From Terfezia claveryi (taxonomy: Eukaryota > Ascomycota > Pezizomycetes > Pezizales > Pezizaceae), in contig WHUX01000143.1 in the NCBI GenBank assembly GCA_015179025.1, positions 1-64,000 of the forward strand: DNA of 64,000 nt. Direction: 5' to 3'. The translations under genes were made by a program, and so were the position numbers. Shown one piece after another: positions 13,019-24,497 of this stretch. The notes under the pieces are model-generated. The model worked only from the letters and a program-made list of their open reading frames with translations, was not told the origin of the DNA and did not search any database. Numbering within the stretch: the stretch's first letter is position 1; each line of letters opens with the position of its first letter.

Positions 13019-13511
13019 TGTAGCGACGGCTCTGGGGGCAAGGCGACTAAGGGGTATGCCGGGGCAAGGGCAAGGCTCGGATAACACATATGTAGGAACG
13101 CTACGTGTGTGACCAGGGGGAGGCTGGGACGGAGGGCAAAGGTAAAAGGCAAGAGAGGCAGAGGGCAAGGGACACGAGATACGTGGAAGCAGTTGCCGCA
13201 TGTGTCAAGGGAGGCAGCTGGGCTGCAGAGACAAGGCGAGGAGGTGCACAAGGGAGATGCACCAACGTGGAGAGAAGCAAGGCCCTATATTGGATATATA
13301 AGACGTTAGATAGGGATCCAACGAGAGGGCGGAGAGAGCAAGCTATATATACAGGATTCCTTCCTGGCTGGCTAAGGCCACCGGAAGGAATAAGGTTCCC
13401 GAGACCCCTATCTCGGGAACAGAGATAACAATGATATCAATCAACAATAACGAGAGTCGGACAGAATCCCGTCTGACTCTCAAACCCGGCTAGGAAAGGA
13501 CGGTTGTGACA
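13019..13511 (-). repeat. 3' LTR of B2
   Basis: 493 bp, TG...CA on the plus strand. On the element's strand a TATATATA box lies at 13351-13344, within U3. A near-perfect palindrome (GAGAGTC ... GACTCTC) spans 13452-13481, close to the U3 start. Confidence 0.95.
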
Positions 13512-13524
13512 CTATCCCCCTTTA
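13512..13524 (-). promoter_or_regulatory. Polypurine tract of B2
   Basis: On the element's strand the purine run TAAAGGGGGATAG lies immediately before the 3' LTR, where a polypurine tract primes plus-strand DNA synthesis. The same tract is recognisable in B3 at 12878-12890. Confidence 0.8.
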
Positions 13525-13568
13525 GGCTCGGAGCCCCAGCGACGGAAGACAAGGCGAAAGGCAAGACA

Positions 13569-13597
13569 AAAACAAACAAACAAACAAACAAACAAAA
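13569..13597. repeat. (CAAA)n microsatellite in the B2 3' untranslated region
   Basis: Six or so tandem CAAA units lie between the pol stop and the polypurine tract of B2. They are not present in recognisable form in B3 (12878-13018), so this is a local expansion. Confidence 0.8.
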
Positions 13598-16500
13598 CAG
13601 GCGACTAAAACCAATAACCTATAATACAACCCCAACGCCGGAAGTACGTACCAACAATAATCCCAACAACAACGACAATAACAACAGCGACAAAACAACC
13701 CTAATAACTAATTCCAGGACGACAAGAACATCATTGGGCGGGGCGAGGCTTCCGGGGGTAACGCTGGTGGAACAGGGTGACCAAGTCCTGTGCGTTTTCC
13801 AGGTCCTCCACTAGTTGCTAGGTCGTCTCCTCATCTCCCAGCCATTTGACCTTATATTGCAGGTGCCCATACCTTCTTCGGGAGTCCAGCACTTCCTCTA
13901 CCTCCCATTCCTCCTCACCTTCGATAACTACGGGGGGAGGTGGAGGGTGTTTCTGGCCGGGGAGAGGGTCGCTAGCGGCAGGCTCGATCTCGGAGACATG
14001 GACGACCGGGTGGTGTTTGATGTCCTTGGGAAACCTCAATCGATAGGCATGAGTGCCTACAGCGCCTAGCACCTCGAAGGGGCCTAAGAACTTATGGTTC
14101 AGTTTGTGGGAGGGCCGTTCTGTTCGGAAGTGTCTGCTGGATAGCCATACTTGGTCCCCTGGGTGGTATTTAGGAGCTGGCAACCGGGACCCATTGGTAT
14201 ACTCCGCTTGCCTGGCTTGGGCGTAGGCCAACTCAGCCTTCGAGGTAGCATGGAGTTTTGTGATCTCTGTTGCGAAGTCCTTGGCTGGGGCATTCTCCCT
14301 GGCATTGCACAGAGGTGCCAGGGAGTCTACGAACCGAGGGTGCCAGCCATAATTGGCCAGGAATGGGGAGGTCTTCAGGGTCTTGGAGAAGTGGTTGTTG
14401 GCGGAGAACTCGCAGGTCGCCAGCAACGAAACCCAGTTATTCTACTGATAATTGATGTACGCCCTCAGGTACTGCTCCATGATGGCGTTCATGCGTTCTG
14501 ACTAGCCATCAGTCTGAGGGTGGTATACCGTGGACAGGTGTACTTCAATACCCAGCAGCTCATAGAAGGTTCTCCAGAAGTCGGCAATGAACTGAGGGCC
14601 GCGGTCTGAGACAACCGACGCCGGGAGGCCATGGTAATGGAAGACATTATTCAGGTAAAGGGATGCCAATTCAGGGGCTGAGCAGGTGTCTCGACAAGGT
14701 ATCACATGCCTCATTTTCGTCAACCAATCCACTACCATTAAGATGGCATTGAATCCCGAGTCTTCTGGCAATCCGGTGACGAAGTCCATAGTCAGGTGTT
14801 GCCAGGGTTGTTCTGGGACTTCCAGGGGCTTTAGGGTACCATAAGGAGCGTGGCGGGTGGGTTTGGCACGCTTGCAGAAATAGCAATTCCGTATGTACCG
14901 TTCCACATCTTTCCGCTGATCGATCCAAGTGTATTGCCTAGTTAGCAGCTCTAGGGTTTTAGCTACTCCAGGGTAGCCAGCGGCTAAAGTGTCATGGTGT
15001 TCCCTGATCGGGCTGAGGCGCAAGTCCCCTTCCGGTACATATAGTCGATCCAGGTGGTATAGAAGGCTATCCTGAATAGTGCATTCAGCCAGAGAGATCT
15101 TGACGTGACGGCGCTGTCTAGATTCCACCCGGCGATTATATTCTTAACCAGGTCGTCCTCCACATATGCCTGTCGTATCCGCAGGAGGGGATCTGCTCCG
15201 GGGTCTGCTTCAGCTTCACATCCGTATCCGCAAGGGTATTGGCCGCTAGATCGAGATTTTCAGGTTTCAGTACCACCTGATTCTGGTACTTCAGCCTTTC
15301 ATCCCCCCTTTAGGGAGATCTCCTGATCTCCTGGTCAGTGCATCCGGCTTACCCCCAGCCTTTCCAGGCTGATACCTTATCTTGAAGTTAAACCGAGAGA
15401 GAATTCCGACCATCTAGCCTGTCGGCGATTTAGCAATTTGGTGGTTGTAAAGTACTCTAGGTTCTTATGGTCAGAGAGGACCTCGATAACCCCCTTTGTC
15501 GATTCCAGGTGTGGTCTCCATTCCTCAAATGCTCACACAATAGCCATTAACTCCTTATTATAGATTTCGTAATTACACTCCGCCGGGGAGTGCTTTTTGA
15601 AGAAATAGGCCACTGGGTGGAGGACTCCATCGACATACTGGGACAGGATTCCGGCGGAGACATAGTCGGAGGCGTCCGTTTCCACGATGCACTCGCTATC
15701 AGGGTCAAAATGGGCCAGGATTGGGGCTGAGCAGAAGGCTTCCTTGAGGTTCTGGAAGGCGGATTGGGCTTCTGGATTCCAGTGGAAGGCCCTTTTTGTC
15801 AGGTGTGAGCCAGCTTCTACCTTCGTTTTCGTCAAGGCCGTCAGGGGTGCCATGATTCTTGAGAATCCCAGGATAAATCGGCAGTAGAAGTTGGCAAATC
15901 CTAGGAAGGCCTGCACATCCTTCAAATTGGCTGGGGTTTCCCACTCTTGGATTGCAGCAACTTTGGCGGGGTCTATCCTAATACCTTCCGTAGTTATGAT
16001 CAAGCCTAGGTACTTCACCTCTTGGACGTGGAATTCGCATTTTTCAGGCTTAAGGTACAGTCCAGCCTGCTCCAGCTTCTCCAGCACTTGTCGGACATGG
16101 ATCTTGTGTTCCGCTAGGGTATCCGAGTAGATGAGGATATCGTCCAGGTAGGCGGTGCAGAATACATCCAGAAAGTCCCGCAGAGTGTCGTTGATAAAGT
16201 GCTGAAAGGAGGCGGGGGCGTTGGTTAGGCCGAAAGGCATTACATTGTACTCAAAATGGCCATATCGCGTCCGGAAGGCAGTTTTCCACTCCTCTCCCTC
16301 AGCAATTCGTACCAAGTTGTAGGCCCCTCTCAGATCCAATTTGGTAAACCATTTGGCCTTGGAGAGCCTGGCTAATGTCTCCTGGATCTGGGGCATGGGG
16401 TACCTGTTTTTTACTGTAATCTCATTCAGGCCGTGATAATCCATGCACAACCTAAGGGAGCCATCCGATTTCTTCACAAACAATATGGTGCACCTGCTGG

Positions 16501-16867
16501 GGAGGAGCTATGGCGAATGAAGCTCTTGTTGAGGTTTTCCTCCAAGTACTTCTTCAGGGCTTCCAATTCCGGTCGGGACATTCCATAGAGTGGGCCGTAA
16601 GGGGGGGTTTTACCTTCTATCAGCGGAATCGTGTGGTCATATGGTCGGTGAGGTGCGAGCTTCTCCGCGGCCTTCTCTGAGAACAAGTCGATGAATTCAT
16701 GGTATTCACCTGGAACCATGGACTTCCATTCCTCCCTCGACCTCGTCTTATTGATTTCCAGGTTACCTTATGTATGGAAAGGGCATGCGCCTTCAGCTTG
16801 TGTCTCCCAGTGAGGTAAGCGAAAGCCCCTGCCCCAATAAAGCTAATATTCAGGGGCTTTGGGGAGG

Positions 16868-16966
16868 TTGAACAGGGGGAGTAGGGGAACGGGGGAATGG
16901 GAGGAACGGGGGGAACGGGGGAACGGGGGAATGGGGGGAACGGGGGGAACAGGGGGAGCAGGGCAG
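16868..16966. repeat. G-rich minisatellite encoding the Pro-rich PR-RT linker of B2
   Basis: The plus strand is a near-continuous run of GGGGGAAC / GGGGGAAT / GGGAGGAAC units. On the coding (minus) strand it reads as a PPVPPIPPF-type Pro-rich repeat between protease and RT. B1 has only a short AT-degraded version at about 3040-3080, so the unit number varies between copies. At least four consecutive G5-6 runs make the plus strand a strong G-quadruplex candidate. Confidence 0.85.
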
Positions 16967-17521
16967 TGTGCAGCATTGATGTGCGCGGGCTGGTGTACCA
17001 CCTGGGTTGGGTGATTATCGGGGGTGGTAATGCACATAGCCCCGTGACGGTGATTTTTGGACCTCCACAGTTTGTTCTGCAATAATGGCTATTGAATTGC
17101 AAGGTGTAAGAGCCGAAGCTGACTGACACATCGTGCATTCTGAGCTAGGGGATCCCAAGGACAATTGGATATTTTAGTTTGGTCACGAACATTGGGAGGT
17201 CCTCCGAATAGTCTCCAATGGCACTGGGCAGACACGCGAGGTGGGTAATAGCCCCAGAAGAGATAGGGCGGGTGTCAATGACATCAAGAAGGTGGGGGGT
17301 CTTTAGCTTGGAGGTTGGTATGGAGTTTTTACTGACGAAGGTCTGATCAATGAAGGCTATCCCCGAAGCACCACAATCTATGAGAGCTGATGTTACCACT
17401 GTTTTACCATTGAATTTAACAGTTATTGGTACTACAAAATGCTCGCCAAACAAGCAAGATTTATCAACAGACATAGATGCAAGCAAAGAAAATGCAGATA
17501 AAGATAAATGACCCATGATAG

Positions 17522-17567
17522 GTCCCTTGCTAGTGTCAGTATCTAGGCAAGGGACTCCGCTTTTCCC
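17522..17567 (-). promoter_or_regulatory. -1 programmed ribosomal frameshift module between gag and pol (B2)
   Basis: On the element's strand, gag-frame codons read TTG GGA AAA, giving the slippery heptamer G GGA AAA (17567-17561). A 5-nt spacer GCGGA (17560-17556) follows. Then comes a stem-loop with arms 17555-17543 and 17533-17522, pairing over 12 bp with one bulged C around a 9-nt loop. The gag stop TAG (17545-17543) is inside the 5' arm. The protease frame is -1 relative to gag and is open across the heptamer. Heptamer, spacer length, structure and frame all match canonical -1 frameshifting. B1 keeps the same geometry at 3635-3680. Confidence 0.85.
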
Positions 17568-18675
17568 AACTCCTCTGGGGTCTCGGACACCACATGTATG
17601 GCTAGGGAGCGATTCTTTCGAAGGAGGCAAGCTGCAATGAAGTGGGCGGCCTTCCCACAGGCTATGCATAGCCAATTATTCCAGCGGCGTTCCCTCTCTT
17701 CTTGGATCAGGCGAGGCCTGCCTGCCGATAGATCCATAGGCGCTGGTCCACCGGCTACGAGGGAAGGGTGGGCTGGGTTGTTGGTAATAGGGGTCTGTAG
17801 CTAAGTGCGAGCAGGTGAGAAAGTCGAGCGGGGGGCTGCGGTGGGGGAGGCCTTCAGGCTATTTCTAAACCTGGCCATCTTTTGCTCCAATCGGCTAGCC
17901 TGATCAATGAACTCTTCGAGGGTGTGGACATCTGGGAAATTGATGAGTGCCTGCCTTAGCTCCACGCTTAGGCCTTCCTGAAATTGATCCAATTTTATTT
18001 TGTCACTCCAATCGACTTCAACAGCCAACCTAGAGAATTCAGCCACATAGGTGGCGAGATCAGTGTTCTTTTGTCGAAGGGCTCGAAGGGCTCTTGTGGC
18101 CGTTCCTTCTGGATCCAGATCCCCAAATGCTCGGTCAAGGATAATGAATAAGATGGAAATGTCCACTAAATTGATCCCTGTTCCCAAAACATAGGGCTGG
18201 ACTTGGTCCAGAGCCTTCCCCTCCAGCAGGCCGTAAACGTAGGTGAGTTTATGCTGGGTGGTTGGAAATTTAGCAGCATCTCCATTGAGCTTAATATTGA
18301 TCGAGTTTTTCCAGGCCTTGAGGCGGGCCTGTTCACCATTAAATTTGGGTGGGGTGGGGAGGTCTTGGGTTTTGGCGGGCTGGCAGTCGCCGGTGCCTGT
18401 GCGGTTGCGGCGGCAAGGGTATAGTTGAGATTGCGAATGGTTACTCGGTCATCTGCAAGGTCCTCTCGGAGAAGAAGGATTTCATCTTCGGCTTCTTTCA
18501 ACCTTCGTTCAGTGTTCTGGAGCTCCGCTCTTTGTTTTTCGCCAATCTTATAGGTGGTAGTGAAGATATCGATGGCCATTCGGCGGTATTCCAACAGCTG
18601 GGCAGGGTCTGAGGGTATTGGGGTTTCCCTCCATGCTTGGAACCTGTCGGTGGGTAACGGGGTTGGTTCGGACAT
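17543..18675 (-). pseudogene. gag: B2 gag (capsid plus CCHC zinc knuckle), one-base frameshift
   Basis: Start ATG at 18675-18673, 37 bp from the LTR. The first 100 or so residues include a coiled coil (about 18560-18440; ERRLKEAEDEILLLRED). The gypsy capsid domain follows (FNGEQARLKAW-like, about 18340-17880), then a nucleocapsid zinc knuckle CIACGKAAHFIAAC with perfect CX2CX4HX4C spacing near 17670-17630. Gag ends at TAG 17545-17543. Compared with B1, one base is missing near 18370, so the first reading frame runs out and the capsid continues in another frame. Longer forms of the first frame that run back into the LTR are not real. Confidence 0.88.
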
Positions 18676-18711
18676 GACAGCGTACCAGTTGGTCGAGAAG
18701 ATCCAACGTAG

Positions 18712-19204
18712 TGTAGCGACGGCTCTGGGGGCAAGGCAACCAAGGGGTACGCCGGGGCAAGGGCAAGGCTCGGATAACACACACATAGGAACGCTACATG
18801 TGTGACTAGAGGGAGGCTGGGACGGGGGGCAAGGGCAAGAGGCAAGAGAGGCAGAGGGCAAGGGACATGAGACACGCGGAAGCAGTTGCTGCATATGTCA
18901 AGGGAGGCAGCTGGGCTGCAGAGACAAGGCGAGGAGGTGCACAAGGGAGATGCACTAACGTGGAGAGAAGCAAGGCCCTGTATAAGATATACAAGACGTT
19001 GGATGGGGATCCAATGAGAGGGCAGAGAGAGCAAGCTATATATACAGGATTCCTTCCTGGCTGGCCAAGGCCACCGGAAGGAATAAGGTTCCCGAGACCC
19101 CTATCTTGGGAACAGAGATAACAACGATATCAATCAACAATAATGAGAGTCGGACAGAATCCCGTCTGACTCTCAAACCTGGCTAGGAAAGGACGGTTGT
19201 GACA
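18712..19204 (-). repeat. 5' LTR of B2
   Basis: 493 bp, the partner of 13019-13511. On the element's strand U3 starts TGTCACAACC, with the palindrome at 19174-19145 and a TATATATA box at 19044-19037. No convincing tRNA primer-binding site follows the LTR; the first bases read CTACGTTGGATC. Confidence 0.95.
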
Positions 19205-22200
19205 GTCGACTAGGCAAGGCTTCCTGAGATATTGCTAGTGAAACAGAGTAACCAAATCCTATGTATTCTCCAAGTCCTCTGTAGGTTGCCTAGTAGTCTC
19301 CTTGTCTCCTACCTACTTAACCTTATAATAAACTTGCCTATAGCAATTTCTAGAGTCTAGTACCTCCTTAACCTCCTACTCCTCTTTACCTGCAATCACT
19401 ATGGGAGGAGGTGGGGGGTGCTTTTACTCAGGGAGGGGATTATGGGTGGCTGGTTCAATCTCTAAGATGTAAATGACTAGGTGGTGTTTGATGTCTTTAG
19501 GAAACCTCCACCGGTAGGCATGAGTGCCCACATTCCCTAATACCTTATACAGTCCTAGGAACTTATGATCTAGCTTACATGAAAGTCATTCTATTCGGAA
19601 GTGCCGGCTGGAGAGCTATACCTTATCTCCTAGGTAATACCTGGGGGCTAGCAACTATGAGCCATTAGCATACTCGGCTTGCTTGGCTTGCACATATCCC
19701 AGCTTAGCTTTTAGAGTGGAGTGGAGCTCTACAATTCTAGCTACAAACTCATTAGCCGGGAGGTGGATAATCTGTAGGGGCGCCAGGACATCTACGAATC
19801 AGGGGTGCCAACTATAATTGGCTAGAAAGGAGAAGGTTTTCAAGGACTCTGAGAACTGGTTGTTTACAGCAAACTTGTAGGTTGCTAATAAGAACACCCA
19901 GTTATTCTGCTGGTAGTTGATATAGGCTTGCAGATATTGTTCTATAATAGCATTCATCCTTTCCAACTGGCTATCAGTTTGGGGGTGGTAAGCTGTCAAG
20001 AGGCTTATCTTGATCTCCAAAAGCTTACCGAATGCTTTCTAGAATTCCGAGGTAAACTGTGGCCCTTGGTCAGATACAATAGATTCAGGGAGGCTATGAT
20101 ACTAGACCACGTTAGTGAGGTAGATATTAGCTAGCTCTGGGGCAGAGCAGGTATCCCAGCAAGGTATAATATATCTCATTTTGGTCAACTAGTCTACCAC
20201 TATGAAAATGGTATTAAACCCTGAATCTTCTAGTAGCCCAGTCATGAAGTCCATAGTCAGGTGTTACTAGAGCCAATTTGGGATCTCTAGAAGCTTCAAA
20301 GTTTCATAAGAGGTATGTCGAGTAGGCTTCGATTGTTTATAGGTATAGCAGCTCCATATATACTTTTCTATATCCTTCCACTAGCCGATCCAGGTATATT
20401 GTCTAGCCAATACCTCTAGAGATTTGGCTACTCCAAGATGGCTAGCAGCTAACATGTTATGGTGTTCTCTAATCAAGTGGAGGCGCAACTTCCCTTCTGA
20501 TATATATAGCCAGCCTAAGTGGTATAGAAGGCTATCCTGAATAGTGTACTTAGCTAAGGAGATCTTAACATGGCAATGCTAGCCAGAATCTACTGCTACA
20601 ATAATGTCTTTAGCCAGGGGGTCGTCCTCATATGCCTTTTTTACCTGTTATTGGAGATCACTTCCTACATCTGCATTGGCCTTGACATCCCCAATATCGG
20701 CCTCGGCTAGAATATTGGCAGCCAGGTCAAGATTTTCCAGCTTCAGTACCACCTAGTTCTAGTACTTTAGCCTTTCATCCCCCCCCTTAGGAAGATCTCC
20801 TGATCTCCTAGTCAGTGCATCCGGCTTACCCCTAACCTTTCTAGGCCAATACCTAATTTTAAAGTTAAAACAAGACAAGAATTCTAACTATCTAGTCTGT
20901 CAGCAGTTCAACAACTTAGTAGTTGTAAAGTATTCCAGGTTTTTATAGTTAGAGAGAACCTCTATAATCCCCTTTACTAATTCCAGGTGAGGCCTCCATT
21001 CCTTAAATGCTGCTACAATGGCCATTAACTCTTTGTCATAGATCTCATAATTATATTCCACTGAGGAATACTTTTAGGAGAAATATACCACTGGGTGAAG
21101 AATACTATTGATATACTGGAACAGAATTCTGGCAGAAATATAGTCGGAAGCATCTTTTCTATGATACACTCACTGTCAGGATTAAAGTGGGCCAGAATAG
21201 GAGCTGAGCAGAAGACTTCCTTGAGCTTCTCGAAGGCTAACTAGGCTTCTAAACTCTACTGGAAACACTAGCCCCTTTCTATACTCTTGATTGAGGTTAA
21301 AGCTGCCAGTAGTGCCACGATCTTCAAATATCCCAAAATGAACTAGTAATAGAAGTTAGTGAATCCCAGAAAGGCCTGTATATCCTTAAAGTTGGCTGGA
21401 GTTTCCTACTCCTGGATTGCAGTAACCTTTATAGAGTCTATCTGGATATTCTTTATGATGATAATCAGTCCTACATACTTGACCTTCTGTATATAGAACT
21501 CGCACTTTTCTGGCTTCAAATATAGCCTAGCTCCCTCCAATTTCTTCAGCACCCATTAGATATAGAATTTGTGTTCTGCTAGAGAATTTGAGTAAATAAG
21601 GATATTATCAAGGTAAGCCATGCAGAATACATCCAAGAAGTCCTGTAGGGTATAGTTGATAAAGTGCTGGAAAGAGGTTGGTACATTAGTTAGGCCAAAA
21701 GGCATCACATTATACTCAAAATGGCTATATCATATCTGGAAGGCTATTTTCTATTCCTTTCCCTCACAATCTGTACCAGGTTGTATGCTACTCTCAAATC
21801 CAATTTGGTGAACCATTTTGCCTTAGAAAGCCTGGCTAATGTCTCCTAGATTAGTGGTAGAGGGTACTATTTTTTACTGTTATCTCATTCAGGCCATGAT
21901 AATTAACATACAACTAAAGGAAGCTGTCCAATTTCTTCACAAATAGTATTGGAGCACCTGCTGGTAAGGAGCTATAGCGAGTGAAGCTCTTATTAAGGTT
22001 TTCTTCCAAGTACTTCTTTAAGGCTTCCAGCTCTATATGAGACATTCTATAGAGGGGCCCATAGGGAGGGGTTTTACCTTCTATTAGTGGGATAGTGTGG
22101 TTGTTTGGTTGGTTGGGTTTGAGCTTCTCCATAGCCTTTTCTGAGAACAGATCAATAAACTTGTAGTATTCATCTAGAACTATGGACTTCCACTCCTACT

Positions 22201-22235
22201 TAGACCTTATCTTGTTGATTTCCAAGTTCATGTCA
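19205..22235 (-). pseudogene. pol: Main pol remnant of element B3 (RT to chromodomain)
   Basis: This resumes B3 after the B2 insertion. Minus-strand order: RT N-terminus (about 22200-21910, with GPLYRMSHIELEALKKYLEE-like homology to B2 16700-16500), RT (to about 21300), RNase H (about 21250-20900), integrase (about 20620-19800, including YHPQTD near 19990) and the chromodomain end (about 19400-19210). Stops at former Gln/Trp codons are frequent. Protease, gag and the 5' LTR are missing, because the sequence changes to element C at about 22240. Confidence 0.82.
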
Positions 22236-22249
22236 TATATGAGATATCC

Positions 22250-24497
22250 TTAGATCACTTCTCTCCTTGTTGCAGCTTATCTAATATCTACCTTGGCAGT
22301 AGATCAACTTCAAAACCCCTATTAAACAAGTCCTCTAGTTCTAGCTCTTCTACTATCACATTGATTGTTAAATTGTGAGGTTTAAGAACCACTTGATTTT
22401 GAAACTTTATACATTCATCCCGTTTCTTTGGAAGGTCTCCTGACCTTCTTATTAATGCATCTTGTTTTCCCCCTGCTTTAACTGGGCAGTAAACTATTTT
22501 GAAGTTGAAGCGGAAGAGAAATTCTGACCATCGAGCTTGATGGTGATTGAGGAGCTTTGTTGATCTAAAGTATTCTAGATTTTTGTAGTCTAAGAGTACT
22601 TTAATTGGATGGGGGGTGGATTCTAATTCAGCTTGCCATTCTTTGAAGCATCGGATAATAGCCATTAATTCCTTATTATAAATCTTATACTTGTATTTAA
22701 TTAGTGAGTGCTTCTTAGAGAAGTAAGCAACAGGGTGAAGTATACTATTATCATTGTATTGAGAAAGGATTCCAGTAGAAATATAATTCGATGCATCTAT
22801 TTCTACTATAATTTCATGGTCGGGATCAAAATACTAGAGAACGGGAGCAGAAGTAAAGGCTGTTTTAAAGTTTTGGAACACCTTCTGGCATATTTCATTC
22901 TAATGCCAAGTTGTATTTTTCTTAGTTAGTTTAATGATAGGAGCTACAATCTTTGAGAAGTCTTTGATAAACTGGCGATAAAAATTAGTGAATCCTAGAA
23001 AAGTAAGAGTATCATGTACATTAATTAAGGATTCTCAGTCCATTACTGTCTTAACTTTTACTGGATCCATTTATATCCCTTTTATTGATATAATCATGCC
23101 TAGGTAGTAGACGGTAGTCTTATAAAATTTGTACTTCTTGAGCATTAAGTAGAGACAGGCTTTTTGGAGAGCTTACAATACCTTAGTAACATGTGTTCAG
23201 TATTCTTTGAGGGTATCGCTATATATTAAAATATCATCAAGATAAGCCATACAGAAATTGTCAAAGAAGGGATGAAAAACATTATTAATAAAATATTGGG
23301 TACTGGCAGGAGTATTTGTGAGGCCGAAAGGTATAACTAAGGTCTTATATAAGCCGTAATGTATTTGGAATTCTGTTTTCCATTCCTCTCCTTCCACAAT
23401 TCAGATGAGGTTATAGGCACTTCTAATGTCAAGAGCTATAGAGTATTATGCCTTGGAAAGACTAGTCAAAGTTTCTCATATAAAGGGTAGTGAGTATCGG
23501 TTCTTAATAGTACTATCATTAAGACTACGATAATCCATACAAAGATGCAAGAACCTATCCTTTTTCTTAACAAACAAGATGAGTACACTTGAGGCACAAA
23601 TGAATCCTTTGGACAGGTTTTCTTCCACCCATACTTTAAGAGCCTCTAACTTCGGTTTTGATAGGGAGTATAAAGGTCCGAAAGGGAGAGTAAATCCTTC
23701 TTTAAGAAGAATTTTATGGTCGTAAGGTTGATAAGAGGGGAGGATTTCTGCAACAGCCTTCTTAAATAATAGAAGAAATTCATAGTATTTAGAAGGTACT
23801 AGTTTCTTGATCTTATCTTTCTCCATCTTAGGTTGTTGTTCAGGATCTTTTAAAGCTATGTAAAGTTTATAGATAGTTGTCTAGAAGGCAGTTTCTACCT
23901 GTTTTGCTTTTTTAACTAGTCGACTATAGGTTGATCCTGTAATAAGGGCAATTCTAGGGTTTTCTGGAACTGGAATTGAGATACCTCTTATAGTTGAGGG
24001 CTTTTCACAACAGTGGTGGAGGCAACAATTGGAGTCGAAGGTAATAGTGTTCTTTGCGAAACTGATATTCACATCATGGCTTCATAGCCATAGAAGTCCT
24101 AATACTATGGAGTAGTGGCCTAGTTTGGTAATAAATAGTAGAAGCTCCTCTTAGTGCTGATTAATTATTAGCTTTAGCTTGTTAATATATATGATTGTCC
24201 CTAACTCAATTGGTCACCAATCAATAACTTCTAGTATTTGGGAATTGTTGAGTTTATAAAGGGGGAGTTGGTAATGGCTTGCAAATTCCTAGTCTACAAA
24301 TGTATAACTCATTGCTTTGCAGTCTATCAAGGCATAAGTAAGGATTCTGGAACCATTATCATTTAATTCACAGCTGACTATAAGGTAATTCCCATCTAAA
24401 AACTCTTCCTCTAAAGACTGTAAAGACAAACTGGAAATGCTTAAAAAGCTCAGAGATTTATCCTGCCTCAACTCAGTACCATCTTTTTGAGAGAAGG
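22250..24497 (-). pseudogene. pol: Element C pol remnant (PR-RT-RNase H), integrase lost
   Basis: A third, clearly different gypsy lineage. Minus strand: protease near 24330-24280 (ALIDCKAMS, the usual Gly of DxGA replaced by Lys); RT about 23830-23200 with IPFGLTNTPAS and [12 protein letters not shown], the catalytic YxDD intact; RNase H about 22900-22290, ending in an LxRRSGD motif. It then runs into B3 RT sequence instead of integrase. Stops and frame changes are present but fewer than in D. With B3 joined downstream, two RT/RNase H regions lie head to tail. Confidence 0.82.

Larger units (their letters stand above)
13731..17567 (-). pseudogene. pol: B2 pol: PR-RT-RNase H-integrase-chromodomain, disrupted
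   Basis: Minus strand, in order: protease (active-site ALIDCGASG near 17380, then VLGIP near 17150); a Pro-rich linker (about 16960-16860); RT starting near 16719, with [12 protein letters not shown] near 16240 and YLDDILIYS near 16150; RNase H (about 15720-15530); integrase with its zinc-binding HHCC near 15000-14860 and DDE core (about 14800-14500, ending in YHPQTDG); and a C-terminal chromodomain (about 13910-13790). Lesions seen: Trp-to-TAG at about 17142; one-base deletions near 16763 and 16485 relative to B1 and B3; Arg-to-TGA at about 15530; stops at about 14500 and 14435. The chromodomain suggests targeting to modified chromatin. The predicted end is the TGA at 13733-13731. Confidence 0.92.
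13014..19209 (-). mobile_element. Full-length Ty3/gypsy chromovirus B2 with target duplications
   Basis: The element spans 13019-19204 (6186 bp). It has two 493-bp LTRs (13019-13511 and 18712-19204), both TGTAGCGACGG to GGTTGTGACA, and the perfect 5-bp duplication GTCGA at 13014-13018 and 19205-19209. By eye the LTRs differ at about thirty positions, nearly all transitions, so the divergence reflects RIP more than age. Minus-strand order: 5' LTR, gag, -1 frameshift module, PR-RT-RNase H-IN-chromodomain, 3' LTR. It sits inside the older B3 of the same family. Frameshifts and a few stops disable it. Confidence 0.97.

Noticed and set aside
13003..13428. Open frames of 66-107 codons inside the B2 LTRs (also 18498-19121)
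   Set aside because: They occur on both strands within the LTRs, shift between LTR copies, and overlap promoter elements; LTR sequence is non-coding here.
18690..18711. tRNA primer-binding site after the B2 5' LTR
   Set aside because: The leader has TTGGATC but does not match the 3' end pattern of a tRNA that I can recognise, and neither self-priming complementarity nor a C-element equivalent could be found by eye.
18676..18894. N-terminal extension of B2 gag into the LTR
   Set aside because: The frame is open back into U5/R by chance; the ATG at 18675 is conserved in position in B1 and C relative to the LTR end.
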